Shown here piece by piece: positions 48,454 to 58,297 of a stretch of 64,000 nucleotides of DNA. Every line of letters starts with the position of its first letter. The first letter of the stretch is position 1. The position numbers and the translations under genes are program-made. Below the pieces are notes generated by a model. It was given only the letters and a program-made list of their open reading frames with translations. It had not been told where the DNA came from and made no database searches. Source of the DNA: Methanoculleus oceani (GTDB lineage Archaea; Halobacteriota; Methanomicrobia; Methanomicrobiales; Methanoculleaceae); contig NZ_QFDM01000001.1 in NCBI RefSeq assembly GCF_023702065.1, positions 1 through 64,000 on the forward strand. The letters are read 5' to 3'.

Positions 48454-49656
48454 ATGAATCCTGCAGGTCTGCCGGGGGACGCACGGGAATGGGGCAGGCT
48501 TGCGATAATCGCTCTCGCCACGGTGCTCTCCGTTCTGCTGGACCTATTCTTCAACACGGTCACGTACACCCACTTCTTCTACCTGGTGCTCATCCTCGCC
48601 GCGTTCTGGTACCGCAGAAGCGCGGTCGCCGTCGGGATTCTGCTCGCCGCGGTCCACATCGCCGTCGAGTACTTCCTCTACGGCCCCCCGGGTCCGGACA
48701 TCCTCATAAGTGCAGGGGTCTTCGTCGTCGCGGCATACCTCCTCGGGTACCTCTTCGAACTCGCGGGCAGGCGTGCCGACGGCCTGCACTTCCGTATCGG
48801 CGAGCCCGGCGCACCCGCATGCGACCGGGATACGAAGAGGCTGATCGCCCGGTTATCGAGCCGGGACCCGGATACCCGCTACCAGGCGGCCGGATGCCTG
48901 GGTGACGCGGGCGTTCCCGCTGCGGTCGAACCGCTCGCCGCCCTCCTGGCCGACCCTGAGACCGGCGTCCGCTGGAAGGCGACGGAGGCGCTCGGGAAGC
49001 TGGGGTCTCCGGCCGTCGGGCCGCTCACGGAGAGCCTCGATAGCGAGAACGCCGATGTCAGGTGGATGGCCGCGGTCGCTCTCGGGGAGATCGGCGATCC
49101 CGCGGCGATCCCGGCACTGATGGGGGCGCTCAACGACGAGGACACCTACGTCCGGAGCAGGGCGGGCCTGGCGCTCGGGGCCATCGGCGAGGCCGCACGG
49201 GAGGAACTCATCGCCGGCCTCCACGACGGAAACGAGCGGGTCCGGTGGGGGGCGGCCCTCGCGCTCGGGAGCATCGGGGGAGAGGAGGCCGCTACGGCCC
49301 TCATCGGTGCGCTCCGCGACCCCGACGGGGACGTGCGGCAGCGAGCCGCGGGTGCGCTCGGGGATATCGGCGAGCCGGCTCTCCCCTCCCTCATCGAGGC
49401 GTTCCGGACGGACGACGAGGAGCTCCGGCGGGGGGCGATAGCAGCCCTCGGTCTCGTCGGAAGGCCTGCCGTCGCGGCGCTCACTGCGGCGCTCCGCGCC
49501 GGCGACGACTGGCGCATCCGCAGTGGAGCGGCGGCGGCCCTCGGGGCGATCGGCGAACAACGGGCAACCGACGCCCTGATCCGGGCGCTCGACGACGAGC
49601 GGGAGGAGGTGCGCGAGGCTGCACGGGAGGCGCTCGGCAGCATCAGGAAGACATAA
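48454..49656 (+). CDS. Membrane-anchored HEAT-repeat protein
   Basis: A 400-residue protein. Residues 14-110 contain three membrane helices (LAIIALATVLSVLLDLFF, FFYLVLILAAFWY, ILISAGVFVVAAYLLGYL), then about nine 31-residue HEAT units fill the cytoplasmic remainder. The membrane part resembles the DUF-type N-terminus seen in methanogen sensor kinases, and the kinase gene at 50240 has a similar opening. It may serve as a docking platform. The next HEAT gene starts 26 bases later. Confidence 0.8.
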   Translation: MNPAGLPGDAREWGRLAIIALATVLSVLLDLFFNTVTYTHFFYLVLILAAFWYRRSAVAVGILLAAVHIAVEYFLYGPPGPDILISAGVFVVAAYLLGYLFELAGRRADGLHFRIGEPGAPACDRDTKRLIARLSSRDPDTRYQAAGCLGDAGVPAAVEPLAALLADPETGVRWKATEALGKLGSPAVGPLTESLDSENADVRWMAAVALGEIGDPAAIPALMGALNDEDTYVRSRAGLALGAIGEAAREELIAGLHDGNERVRWGAALALGSIGGEEAATALIGALRDPDGDVRQRAAGALGDIGEPALPSLIEAFRTDDEELRRGAIAALGLVGRPAVAALTAALRAGDDWRIRSGAAAALGAIGEQRATDALIRALDDEREEVREAAREALGSIRKT

Positions 49657-49682
49657 CACCAGCGAGGGAGCACCTGAACGCT

Positions 49683-50210
49683 ATGACTGACGACACCCGG
49701 ATCGAGGAACTGATCGCCGATCTCCGGCGGGGCCCTCTCGCGGTGCGCCGGGCGGCGACCGCCGGGCTCGGGGCGAGCGGAGAGGCCGCAGTCGACCCGC
49801 TCATCGCCGCGATGCAGGTCGAGGAGAACGACGTCCGGTGGTATGCCGCCCGCGCGCTGGTGCAGATCGGCGAGCCTGCAATCGCCCCCCTCCTCGCGGC
49901 GATGCGTGCCGCGGACGACCGGGACTTCCGCCGGTACGCCGCGGCGGCCCTGACGGGGATTGGCGAACCCGCCATCGAACCCCTCATCGGCGTCATCGAG
50001 AGAGCCGACCCGGATCTCCAGCCGTTCGCCGCGATGGCCCTCTGCAGGATCGGCGAGCCGGCGGTCGAACCGCTCCTCCGCCTGATGCAGAGCCCGGACC
50101 CGAAGACGCAGGAACGCGCCGCGCTTCTCCTCTGGAAGATGGGAGAGCCGGGAGCCGGCCCGCTCACCGAAGCACTTGAGGCAGGCAGCCGATCCGCGAA
50201 TAATAAATGA
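49683..50210 (+). CDS. HEAT-repeat protein
   Basis: A 175-residue soluble protein of five HEAT units (AVDPLIAAMQVEENDVRWYAARALVQIGEPAI and onward, in repeats of 31). ATG 49683 begins MTDDTRIEELIADLRRG. It lies between the membrane HEAT gene and the histidine kinase in the same orientation, so these may form one signalling operon. No enzyme motif. Confidence 0.8.
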   Translation: MTDDTRIEELIADLRRGPLAVRRAATAGLGASGEAAVDPLIAAMQVEENDVRWYAARALVQIGEPAIAPLLAAMRAADDRDFRRYAAAALTGIGEPAIEPLIGVIERADPDLQPFAAMALCRIGEPAVEPLLRLMQSPDPKTQERAALLLWKMGEPGAGPLTEALEAGSRSANNK

Positions 50211-50239
50211 TCGGGAAGCCTTCAGATCAATAGGGTCTG

Positions 50240-52102
50240 ATGGCACCTCGTATCACAAAGAGCCCCCTCCACCTCCTGCCGATGGGGCGTTACTTAAAAC
50301 CCCGGATGGTCCTGGTTGCAGGAACTTCGGGTACTGCGGTCCTTGCCGCGCTCCTTGTGGAGCCCCCCGGCACCAATCTTATCCTCTGGTTCCTTCTTTT
50401 CCTTCCTGCCGCGATCGCCGGCTACCTCTACCGGGAGAGGGGGATCGTCGTCGCCACCGTGCTCGGGCTTGCCTACATCGGCGTCACGGTGCTGCGCGCA
50501 TACCCCGAGCCGGGCGCGCTCCTCCCCTTCGTCGCCATGATAGCTCTTGCGTCGCTCGCCTCGACCGTCGGCTACTCGGCCCGGGAACAGATCCACCACC
50601 GGGAAGCCATGGAACGGGCTCCCGGAGGTGCGTTTCTTCTCAGGCAGGAGGACGGGACGATAGCGGACGCGAACCGGGACTTCGCGGAGCTCCTGGACTA
50701 CACGACGAAAGACCTGGAGAACCTGCCGATCTCCAGGATCTGGCCGTTCGCCGACGACCGCGAACGGTTCTTCGCCCAGGCAAAACCGGATGCGGGCAAC
50801 GTGGTCCTCGAGACGCAGTTCGTCGACCGGGAAGGCAGAATCCGCTGGCTCGTTCTCTGGGGACGCTGCTTCGACGATGCCGTCATCTCCTGCCGGGTCT
50901 CGGAGATCACCCGGTACAAAGAAGCGGAAGCGGCCCTGAACGCCGAACACCGCCGCCTCCTCTCGGTCCTGGACACGCTCCCCGCCTACGTCACCCTGCA
51001 GGGGGAGGACCATACCTTCCGGTTCGCCAACAGGGCCTTCCGGGAGACCTTCGGCGACCCGGGCGAGAGACCCTGCTACGAGGTGCAGCGCGGCTCCCGC
51101 AGGCCCTGCAACCCCTGCCACAGCACGCTGGTCTTTACCCTCAGAAGCCCGCAGCGGTGGGAGTGGGACCACACGAACGGGAAGACCTACGAAGTCCACG
51201 CCTACCCGTTCACCGACACGGACGGGTCGCCCCTGATGCTGCAGCTCGGGGTCGACATCACCCAGCGGGTGCAGGCGGAAGAGGCGCTCAAAGGGTTTGC
51301 CGGGAACCTCCAGACAAAGAACCGGGAACTGGAGGTGCTGCGAAGCCAGCTCTCCATCGTCAACCAGGAACTCGACGAAATGGTCAGGGAGCGGACCGCC
51401 GACGTGGAGAAACTCCTCGCCCAGAAGGACGAGTTCATATCGCAGCTCGGGCACGACCTCAAGACGCCCTTAACGCCGCTGGTCGCGCTGATGCCGAGGA
51501 TCATCCAGCGGGAGCAGGATCCGAGGCTCCGGCGCCTCCTCGAGATCGCCGGCCACAACGTCACCTACATGAAGGACCTGGTCCAGAAGACCCTGCAGCT
51601 CGCCCGGATGAACTCCCTCTACATCGAACTCGACCTCGAACCGCTGAACCTACGCACAGAACTGAACAACATCCTCAGGAACTACGCGGTCTCCTTCAAA
51701 GCAAAAGCCATAACCCTCGAGAACCACGTCCCGGCCCAGATCAGCGTCAGGGCCGACAGGGTCCTCCTCGGAGAGATCTTCGATAACCTGATCGCCAACG
51801 CCGTCAAATACATGCAGAACGGGACCGGGACGATCAGCATCGACGCCGGCCGCGACCAGGGGGTCGTGATCGTCGCGATCCGGGATACCGGGATCGGCAT
51901 GACCCACGAGCAGCTCGAACGCGCGTTCTTCGAGTTCTACAAGGCCGATTCCTCCCGGCACGACCTCGAATCGCCGGGCCTCGGCCTTGCGATCTGCAGG
52001 CGGATCGTCGAGCGGCACGGGGGCCGGATATGGGCCGAGAGCGACGGAGTGGGGATGGGATCGACCATCTTATTCTCCCTGGAAGCGGTAGACGCCCCGT
52101 GA
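50240..52102 (+). CDS. Membrane sensor histidine kinase with two PAS domains
   Basis: A 620-residue hybrid-free histidine kinase. Four hydrophobic segments span about 20-112. PAS 1 covers about 125-225; PAS 2 (about 240-345) contains a Cys-rich loop PCYEVQRGSRRPCNPCHS that could bind metal or sense redox. A coiled coil leads to HisKA with the phospho-accepting His405 (LGHDLKTPLTPL), then a HATPase domain with NLIANAVKYM, DTGIGMTHEQ and GLGLAICRRI. The response regulator at 52180 is its likely partner. Confidence 0.9.
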   Translation: MAPRITKSPLHLLPMGRYLKPRMVLVAGTSGTAVLAALLVEPPGTNLILWFLLFLPAAIAGYLYRERGIVVATVLGLAYIGVTVLRAYPEPGALLPFVAMIALASLASTVGYSAREQIHHREAMERAPGGAFLLRQEDGTIADANRDFAELLDYTTKDLENLPISRIWPFADDRERFFAQAKPDAGNVVLETQFVDREGRIRWLVLWGRCFDDAVISCRVSEITRYKEAEAALNAEHRRLLSVLDTLPAYVTLQGEDHTFRFANRAFRETFGDPGERPCYEVQRGSRRPCNPCHSTLVFTLRSPQRWEWDHTNGKTYEVHAYPFTDTDGSPLMLQLGVDITQRVQAEEALKGFAGNLQTKNRELEVLRSQLSIVNQELDEMVRERTADVEKLLAQKDEFISQLGHDLKTPLTPLVALMPRIIQREQDPRLRRLLEIAGHNVTYMKDLVQKTLQLARMNSLYIELDLEPLNLRTELNNILRNYAVSFKAKAITLENHVPAQISVRADRVLLGEIFDNLIANAVKYMQNGTGTISIDAGRDQGVVIVAIRDTGIGMTHEQLERAFFEFYKADSSRHDLESPGLGLAICRRIVERHGGRIWAESDGVGMGSTILFSLEAVDAP

Positions 52103-52179
52103 GGAGAATCCGCAGATTTATAATCGATCCGGGCGAGAGAAAACTACGAAAAACCTGGTGGGTGCCAGGGAGGGACCAG

Positions 52180-52566
52180 ATGGCAGAATTACCGTGCCGG
52201 CAGATTATGATCGTCGATGACGATGTATTCATCCTTGAGGTGATCGAGGAACTCTTCGAACCGGAGGGGATCGACGTCATCACCGCGGAAAGCGGCGATG
52301 CGTGCATCGCGGAACTGGAGAAGGGATTCCGGGGCGTCATACTGATGGATATCATGATGCCCCGAAAGGACGGATGGGAGACGATAGAGGAGATGATCGC
52401 CCGGGACCTGATGGACGGGAACGTCGTCGCGATGCTCACCGCAAAGGACATCCCCGACGCGAAACTGGAGGGGCTCAAGGAGCACGTCATCGACTACATC
52501 ACGAAACCGTTCGAAGCAGACGAGATCGTGGCCGTCGTGAAGGGCTACCTCGATTATCTCGCATGA
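52180..52566 (+). CDS. Single-domain response regulator
   Basis: A 128-residue receiver domain without an output domain. The acidic pocket is in IVDDDV, the phosphorylated residue is Asp57 (LMDIMMPRKDG), and the conserved Lys is in YITKPFEAD. It has its own TATA (TTTATAATC near 52115) and GGGAGG site seven bases before ATG 52180. Its stop overlaps a potential start of the CheB-like gene. It probably relays the kinase signal by protein contact. Confidence 0.9.
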   Translation: MAELPCRQIMIVDDDVFILEVIEELFEPEGIDVITAESGDACIAELEKGFRGVILMDIMMPRKDGWETIEEMIARDLMDGNVVAMLTAKDIPDAKLEGLKEHVIDYITKPFEADEIVAVVKGYLDYLA

Positions 52567-52577
52567 AGGGAGAGCGC

Positions 52578-53168
52578 ATGGATAACTCTGCACCTGGTCG
52601 GGACGGCCGGAACATCGTGGTCATCGGTTCGTCGACCGGCGGCCCGCGAACCCTCGAGACGATCTTTTCACAGTTCCCGCTCGTCGATGCCGCCATCGTT
52701 ATCGTCCAGCATATGCCGCACTACATCAACAACTCGCTCTGCGCGCATCTTGCAAAGACCTGCCTGATGGAGGTCAAGATCGGGGAGGACGGCGAACCGG
52801 TCGAGCACGGTACGATCTACGTGGCCCCAAGCGACGTCCACTTAAAACTCCTCGGGAACCGGACCATCCGTCTCTTCGACGACGAGAAGATCCAGTACGT
52901 CAGGCCCTCGATCGACGTCGCCATGACGTCGCTCGAGCGGCACCGCGGCGACCGTCTCGTCGGAGTGGTCCTCTCGGGGATGGGGAGCGACGGAGCCGAA
53001 GGGATCCGGCATATCAAGTCGATCGGAGGCACCACCCTCGCGCAGGCCCTCCGGACCTGCGCCATCCACGCCATGCCCCGCGCCGCGTTCGAGACAGGGC
53101 GGGTGGACCAGATGCTTCCGCCGGAAGGGATCCGGGAGAAGATCATCCGGATCGCGGGGATTCTCTAA
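52578..53168 (+). CDS. Stand-alone CheB-type methylesterase domain
   Basis: A 196-residue protein equal to the catalytic half of CheB. The catalytic triad is visible: Ser19 in IGSSTGG, His45 in VQHMPHY and Asp138 in SGMGSDGAEG. The receiver domain of normal CheB is missing, but a separate receiver is encoded just upstream, so the two may act as a split CheB. No CheR or chemoreceptor gene is in the window. ATG 52578 follows GGGAG; ATG 52563 is a weaker alternative. Confidence 0.88.
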   Translation: MDNSAPGRDGRNIVVIGSSTGGPRTLETIFSQFPLVDAAIVIVQHMPHYINNSLCAHLAKTCLMEVKIGEDGEPVEHGTIYVAPSDVHLKLLGNRTIRLFDDEKIQYVRPSIDVAMTSLERHRGDRLVGVVLSGMGSDGAEGIRHIKSIGGTTLAQALRTCAIHAMPRAAFETGRVDQMLPPEGIREKIIRIAGIL

Positions 53169-53257
53169 CGATTCTGCCCCCGAAGAGATCTGCCGGGACC
53201 GGAGGCCCGGACCCGGGAACGAGTCCTCTAAATGCGTGAAGGGCCTATACTTCATGC

Positions 53258-56200
53258 ATGGAGGTCTCACCCGCTACCGCCCGGTACTTCGAGGAACTGA
53301 TGGCCGGGCTCGAGTCCGCGATGAAGCAGGCGGCTGCCGCACGGACCCGGGGACTCGATCCGAGGACGGAGATCGAGATCCCGGTGGCAAGCGACCTCGC
53401 CGACCGCGTGGAGGCGCTCCTGGGCTATAAGGGAATCGCGGCCAGGCTCCGGGAACTCGAGCAGGAGATGTCCCGGGAAGAGGTGGCGCTCCGTATCGGC
53501 GACGATTTTGCAGCTAAAATGTTCGGCGAGACCACGCAGGAGGAGATCCTCGACCACGCCATCCGGGGAGCGATGGCGCTCCTGACGGAGGGCGTCGTGG
53601 CCGCCCCGACGGAGGGGATCGCGAAGGTCAGCCTCGGGAAGAACGACGACGGGACCGATTATCTAAAGATCTACTACGCGGGCCCCATCCGGAGCGCCGG
53701 CGGCACGGCGCAGGCGCTCTCGGTGCTGGTGGGCGACTACGTGCGGCAGGCGCTCGGGATCGGCCGCTACGTCCCCCGCCCCGAAGAGGTGGAGCGCTAC
53801 ATCGAGGAGATCCGGCAGTACAACAACATCATGAGCCTCCAGTACCTCCCGAGCGAGAAGGAACTCCGGATGATCATCACCAACTGCCCCGTCTGCATCG
53901 ACGGCGAGCCGACCGAGCAGCAGGAGGTGAGCGGCTACCGGAACCTGGAGCGGGTGGAGACGAACACCGTCCGGGGCGGGATGGCGCTGGTGGTCGCGGA
54001 GGGTCTGGCCCTCAAAGCCCCGAAGGTCTTAAAAAACGTCCGGAAGATGAAGATGGCCGGCTGGGACTGGATCGAGGAGATGATCGGCGGCGGCCCGAAG
54101 AGCGACGACGACGATGCGGGCGCCGCGATCAAGCCCAAGGACAAGTACATCCGGGACCTGATCGGCGGGCGGCCGGTCTTTTCGTACCCGATGCGCAAAG
54201 GCGGGTTCCGGCTGCGTCTCGGCCGGGCGCGGAACACCGGGTTTGCGGCGGCGGGCTTAAACCCGGCGACGATGCACATCCTCGGGGACTTCCTCGCGGT
54301 CGGGACCCAGATGAAGGTCGAGCGCCCGGGGAAGGCGGCGGGGATCGTGCCGGTGGACTCGATCCAGGGGCCGACGGTCAAACTCCGGAGCGGGGAGGTG
54401 CGCCGTGTGGACGATGCGGCGGAGGCCCGGCGGATCGCGGGACAGGTGGACGAGATCCTGGACGACGGCGAGATCCTGATCAGTTTCGGCGAGTTCATGG
54501 AGAACAACCACCCGCTGATGCCCCCGAGTTACTGCGAGGAGTGGTGGATGCTCGAAGGGGGGCCGCGGCACCCGGAGAATGAACTCGAGGCGATCGGGTT
54601 CGCGCTCGACGGCGCACCCCTCCACCCCGACTACACCTACTTCTGGGACGACGTCGGCCCGGCCGATATCGCCCTTCTCGCGGATATGGTCAGCACCGGC
54701 GGCAGGGTCGAGGACGGGGTGCTGATGCTCGAGAACACCCCCCAGACGAAGGCGATCCTCGAGGAACTCCTGGTGCCCCACCACCTTTCAGGGGACCGGA
54801 TCGCGATCCCCGAGCACCTGGTCTTCCTCGCCTGCCTCGGCCTGACGCTGCAGCTCGAAAAGCGTCCGGCGTGGCAGGACGCCCCGATGGAGAGTTCGCT
54901 CGACCTCGTCATGCACCTCTCGGGCTTCACGGTGCGGTCGCGGGCGGGCACCCGGGTCGGCGGGAGGATGGGGCGGCCGGGGAAGTCGAAGCCGCGGGAG
55001 ATGCGGCCGCCGCCCCACTCGCTCTTTCCCATCGGCGACGACGGCGGTTCGCGGCGGTCGTTCCAGGCGGCCTGCGCCTCGAAACACCGGTCCAACACGG
55101 ACGGGGGGGTGATCGAGGTGGAGGTCGGCGAGCGGCACTGCCCCGCCTGCGGCGCCTTCACCTACAAGAACCTCTGCGAGTGCGGCACGCATACGGTCCC
55201 GGTCTTTCGGTGCCCGAAGTGCGGCAAGGACGTCGGGCAGGCCGTCTGCCCCCGGTGCAACGTGGAGACGGTCTGCCACCAGAAGGTCACGATCAACGTG
55301 AAAAGCGAGTACTCGGCGGCGATGGAGAACCTAGGGGTGCGTGAATCGTCCGTTGCACTCCTCAAAGGCGTCAAAGGGCTGATATCCCGCGAACGGCCGG
55401 TGGAGCCGATCGAGAAGGGGATCCTCCGGGCGCTGCAGAACCTTTATGTCTTCAAGGACGGGACCTCCCGCTACGATATGATCGACCTTCCCCTGACCCA
55501 TTTCCGGCCGGACGAGGTCGGCGTCCCCATCGAGCGGCTCCGGGAACTCGGCTACACCCACGATACCTACGGCCGGGAACTCGTCTCGGCCGACCAGGTG
55601 CTGGAGCTCCGCCACCAGGACATCCTGGTCTCGGAGGACTGCGGCGAGTGGCTGGTCCGGGTGGCGAAGTTCGTCGACGACCTGCTGGTGCGGTTCTACG
55701 GGCTCGAACCGTTCTACCGGGCCGAAAAACCGCTCGATCTCGTCGGCCACCTCCTGATGGGGCTTGCGCCGCACACGAGCGCCGGGGTCCTCGCCCGGCT
55801 GATCGGCTACTCGAAGGCCGCGGTCGGTTACGGCCACCCGTTCTTCCACGCGGCGAAACGGCGGAACTGTTTCTCCGGCGACACGGAGATCGCCGTCTCC
55901 GACGGCAGACAGTGGATAACGGTGCCGATCCGGCAGTTCGTGACGGAGAATTTCGATCTCAGCAAACCGGGGCTGGACCACGTCGGGACGTTCTACTCCG
56001 ATCCGGAGCAGCCGTTCTACGTCCGGAGCATCGATCCGCAGGGGAAGGTGAGCCTGAAGAAGGTCACCTCCGTCTCGGTCCACCGGGCCCCGGCGCACCT
56101 GATCCGGTTCGTAACAGGGCGGGGGAGGGTTCTTACGGTCACGCCCGACCACGCGATGCTGGTCTGGGACACGGATTACCTCCGAAAGATCCGGGCGCTC

Positions 56201-57115
56201 GAGGTTGCGGTCGGCGACCGCGTCCCGGCGGAGGAGGGCGGGCTCGTCGTCAGCGACGAGGTCGTCTCCCGCGAGACCGTCCAGGCGCTCGACGACCGGG
56301 TCTACTGCCTGACGGTCGCCGATAACCATACCCTGGTCGCGAACGGCATCTACTGCGGGCAGTGCGACGGCGACGAGGACTGCGTGATGCTCCTCCTCGA
56401 CGGGCTGATCAACTTCTCCCGGGCCTACCTCCCCGAGACCCGGGGCGGGACGATGGACGCGCCGCTGGTCCTGACCACCCGGATCGACCCGGCGGAGGTC
56501 GACAAGGAGAGCCTCAACGTCGACGTCTGCGACCACTACCCCCTCGAGGTCTACAACGGCTGCCTCGCCTATGCTCACCCAAAAGACCTCGACAAATACG
56601 TCGACCGGGTGGAGCGGCGGCTCGGGACCCCGGCACAGTGCGAGGGGTTCCTCTTCACCCACCCGACCGCCAGCATCTCGGCAGGGCCCCTTGAATCCAC
56701 CTACACGAAGCTCGGGTCGATGCTCGACAAACTCGAGGCGGAACTCGACCTCGCAAAGAAGATCCGGGCGGTGGACGAGGACGACGTCGCAGAAAGGGTC
56801 TTGAACACCCACTTCATCCGCGACCTCCAGGGCAACCTCAACGCGTTTTCCAAACAGAAGGTCCGGTGCATGAAGTGCAACGCGAAGTACCGGCGGATGC
56901 CGCTTGCGGGGAAGTGCACCCGCTGCGGGGGCAACGTCATCCCCACGGTCCACGAGGGCTCGGTGAAGAAGTACCTGGAGATGTCGCGCAACATCTGCGA
57001 GACCTACGCGGTCTCGGCGTACACGAAGCAGCGGGTGGAGGTCCTCTTCATGCAGATCGAGTCCACCTTCGGCCAGCCCCCGGAGAAGCAGCTGGGGCTC
57101 GCGGATTTTATGTGA
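53258..57115 (+). CDS. polC: DNA polymerase D large subunit DP2, with intein
   Basis: A 1285-codon gene for the catalytic subunit of the archaeal replicative polymerase PolD. After removal of a 165-residue intein (871-1035) the mature protein has about 1120 residues, normal for DP2. The catalytic acidic cluster DGDEDC begins right after the intein. Zinc-binding modules are visible at CPACGAF/CECGTH/CPKCGKD/CPRCN (about 630-670) and near the C-terminus ([14 protein letters not shown]). The small subunit DP1 is not in the window. Confidence 0.96.
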   Translation: MEVSPATARYFEELMAGLESAMKQAAAARTRGLDPRTEIEIPVASDLADRVEALLGYKGIAARLRELEQEMSREEVALRIGDDFAAKMFGETTQEEILDHAIRGAMALLTEGVVAAPTEGIAKVSLGKNDDGTDYLKIYYAGPIRSAGGTAQALSVLVGDYVRQALGIGRYVPRPEEVERYIEEIRQYNNIMSLQYLPSEKELRMIITNCPVCIDGEPTEQQEVSGYRNLERVETNTVRGGMALVVAEGLALKAPKVLKNVRKMKMAGWDWIEEMIGGGPKSDDDDAGAAIKPKDKYIRDLIGGRPVFSYPMRKGGFRLRLGRARNTGFAAAGLNPATMHILGDFLAVGTQMKVERPGKAAGIVPVDSIQGPTVKLRSGEVRRVDDAAEARRIAGQVDEILDDGEILISFGEFMENNHPLMPPSYCEEWWMLEGGPRHPENELEAIGFALDGAPLHPDYTYFWDDVGPADIALLADMVSTGGRVEDGVLMLENTPQTKAILEELLVPHHLSGDRIAIPEHLVFLACLGLTLQLEKRPAWQDAPMESSLDLVMHLSGFTVRSRAGTRVGGRMGRPGKSKPREMRPPPHSLFPIGDDGGSRRSFQAACASKHRSNTDGGVIEVEVGERHCPACGAFTYKNLCECGTHTVPVFRCPKCGKDVGQAVCPRCNVETVCHQKVTINVKSEYSAAMENLGVRESSVALLKGVKGLISRERPVEPIEKGILRALQNLYVFKDGTSRYDMIDLPLTHFRPDEVGVPIERLRELGYTHDTYGRELVSADQVLELRHQDILVSEDCGEWLVRVAKFVDDLLVRFYGLEPFYRAEKPLDLVGHLLMGLAPHTSAGVLARLIGYSKAAVGYGHPFFHAAKRRNCFSGDTEIAVSDGRQWITVPIRQFVTENFDLSKPGLDHVGTFYSDPEQPFYVRSIDPQGKVSLKKVTSVSVHRAPAHLIRFVTGRGRVLTVTPDHAMLVWDTDYLRKIRALEVAVGDRVPAEEGGLVVSDEVVSRETVQALDDRVYCLTVADNHTLVANGIYCGQCDGDEDCVMLLLDGLINFSRAYLPETRGGTMDAPLVLTTRIDPAEVDKESLNVDVCDHYPLEVYNGCLAYAHPKDLDKYVDRVERRLGTPAQCEGFLFTHPTASISAGPLESTYTKLGSMLDKLEAELDLAKKIRAVDEDDVAERVLNTHFIRDLQGNLNAFSKQKVRCMKCNAKYRRMPLAGKCTRCGGNVIPTVHEGSVKKYLEMSRNICETYAVSAYTKQRVEVLFMQIESTFGQPPEKQLGLADFM
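55868..56362 (+). other. Mini-intein in DP2, C-terminal Gln
   Basis: The intein starts at Cys871 (CFSGDTEI, block A), has block B around [11 protein letters not shown] with the TxxH motif, and block [19 protein letters not shown]. It ends GIYCGQ, followed by the Cys+1 of the extein (TGC 56363-56365). At 165 residues there is no homing endonuclease. The last residue is Gln rather than Asn, with Gly rather than His before it. An intein ending in Gln is known from the Pyrococcus abyssi PolII large subunit. Confidence 0.88.
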
Positions 57116-57248
57116 GTGGGGTGCGGGGGCGGCGGGGGTCTTCCGTTCCCGGCACCTGCCCGGCGAGGGGCTCCGTCCCGGCGGCGGGTTGCCCGGCGGG
57201 GCGGGCCGCCATCAAGCTCATTACTTTAGAGGTTCAAGAGGTACAGGC

Positions 57249-57331
57249 GCGAGTGTTACCGAGAGGCCAAAGGTGATCGACTCAAGATCGATTCTCGAAG
57301 GAGTTCGCAGGTTCGAATCCTGCCACTCGCA
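57249..57331 (+). tRNA. tRNA-Leu (anticodon CAA)
   Basis: Acceptor arms GCGAGTG (57249-57255) and CACTCGC (57324-57330) pair perfectly, followed by discriminator A73. The anticodon stem ATCGA/TCGAT encloses loop CTCAAGA with anticodon CAA (57283-57285). A long variable arm (type II) and T-arm GCAGGTTCGAATCCTGC complete a leucine tRNA. No intron; CCA is not encoded. Confidence 0.95.
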
Positions 57332-57346
57332 TTTTTGTTTTTTGAT
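57332..57346 (+). terminator. T-run terminator of tRNA-Leu
   Basis: TTTTTGTTTTTT directly follows the tRNA, the usual archaeal T-rich stop signal. Confidence 0.6.
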
Positions 57347-57366
57347 GTTTCGGTAGTCGCCCGGCT

Positions 57367-57519
57367 CTAAGCTTCGTTGATCTTGTCCAGAGCAAGCACC
57401 AGCTTACAGGCCTGTTTGTCAGGGTTCCAAAGGACGCAGCGATCACCACGGCAGGGGTCAACAGTCCGGGCCATGTTCGCCATGAACAAAAACGGGCACT
57501 CTTTTCTATTTTCAGCCAT
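57367..57519 (-). CDS. Cys-rich 50-residue microprotein
   Basis: A short complete frame from ATG 57519 to TAG 57367. It reads MAENRKECPF and continues with DPCRGDRCVLW and DKQACKLVLALDKINEA. Four cysteines (Cys8, Cys23, Cys28, Cys38) suggest one zinc or Fe-S site. Amino-acid composition is natural and acidic/basic balanced. It is the first gene inside the island beyond tRNA-Leu. Not recognised; similar small zinc proteins occur in integrated elements. Confidence 0.6.
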   Translation of the reverse strand: MAENRKECPFLFMANMARTVDPCRGDRCVLWNPDKQACKLVLALDKINEA

Positions 57520-57825
57520 AGAGATCAGTTCTCTCTACCTAGCAAAAACACCTCACATTTTGGTTATGGGTATTTCGGAAAATGGCCCCCAAAGGGCAAC
57601 TGTAATACCGCCGGTTCATGGTATGCCAGCAACGTCTTCACGCTTGTTATCTTCAGGTTAATGTCCCTCCTGTTAGCCACGGTTTATTTAGTCAAAATAT
57701 CTACAAATGCCCTGCAAGTTTGATTTCTAGAGCGAGTATTAAGATTTGAAAATATTATTCTCACTAGCCAGTGAAAGGTGAGAAAAAGTTTCTTGATATT
57801 TAACATACTAGGGGGTTGTAATCAA

Positions 57826-58284
57826 ATGGTGGATACACGAAGTCCAGAGCAACGCAGACGCATCATGGCAGCCGTCCACAGTAAAGATACAGGCCCCGAA
57901 CTTCTAGTACGTCGATATCTTTGGTCGAAAGGCATTAGATATCGCCTTCATCCCGAAAACTTACCGGGCAAACCGGACATCGTCATACCTCGATGCAAGA
58001 TAGCCATTTTCGTCCACGGTTGCTTCTGGCACGGCCATGAAAACTGCTCTTTAGGTCGCTTACCAAAATCTAGAGTAGATTACTGGAAAAGCAAAATTGA
58101 AACTAACAAAAAACGGGACCGCCTCATCAAAGAAGAGCTAAAGGCTTTGGGCTGGCATCAATTAGTAATCTGGAGTTGCCAGTTGAGAACGAAAAAAGCG
58201 GCATCTACTGCCTTACCTGCCCTTTTAAACGAGATACTAAATATTTGCCCTGACTTATCCTCAGATGATTCGCGCACTCTGTAA
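57826..58284 (+). CDS. vsr: Very short patch repair endonuclease-like protein (Vsr)
   Basis: A 152-residue Vsr-family nuclease. The catalytic core is intact: GKPDIVIP with the metal-binding Asp, and FVHGCFWHGHENC with the conserved His cluster and zinc ligands. Vsr nicks beside T:G mismatches that arise when 5-methylcytosine deaminates, and it usually accompanies a cytosine-5 methyltransferase, as here. Some homologues act as restriction nucleases. ATG 57826 is chosen as the family N-terminus (VDTRSPEQRRRIMAAV). It is AT-richer than the core genome and convergent with the next gene. Confidence 0.9.
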   Translation: MVDTRSPEQRRRIMAAVHSKDTGPELLVRRYLWSKGIRYRLHPENLPGKPDIVIPRCKIAIFVHGCFWHGHENCSLGRLPKSRVDYWKSKIETNKKRDRLIKEELKALGWHQLVIWSCQLRTKKAASTALPALLNEILNICPDLSSDDSRTL

Positions 58285-58297
58285 ACGTACATGAGAA

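Noticed and set aside
52302-52577. Longer N-terminus for the CheB-like protein
   Set aside because: The upstream extension is a shadow of the response regulator gene and is Arg/Gly-rich.
57377-57661. 94-codon plus-strand frame after tRNA-Leu
   Set aside because: The opposite strand encodes the more protein-like Cys-rich microprotein; composition of the plus frame is random-looking.
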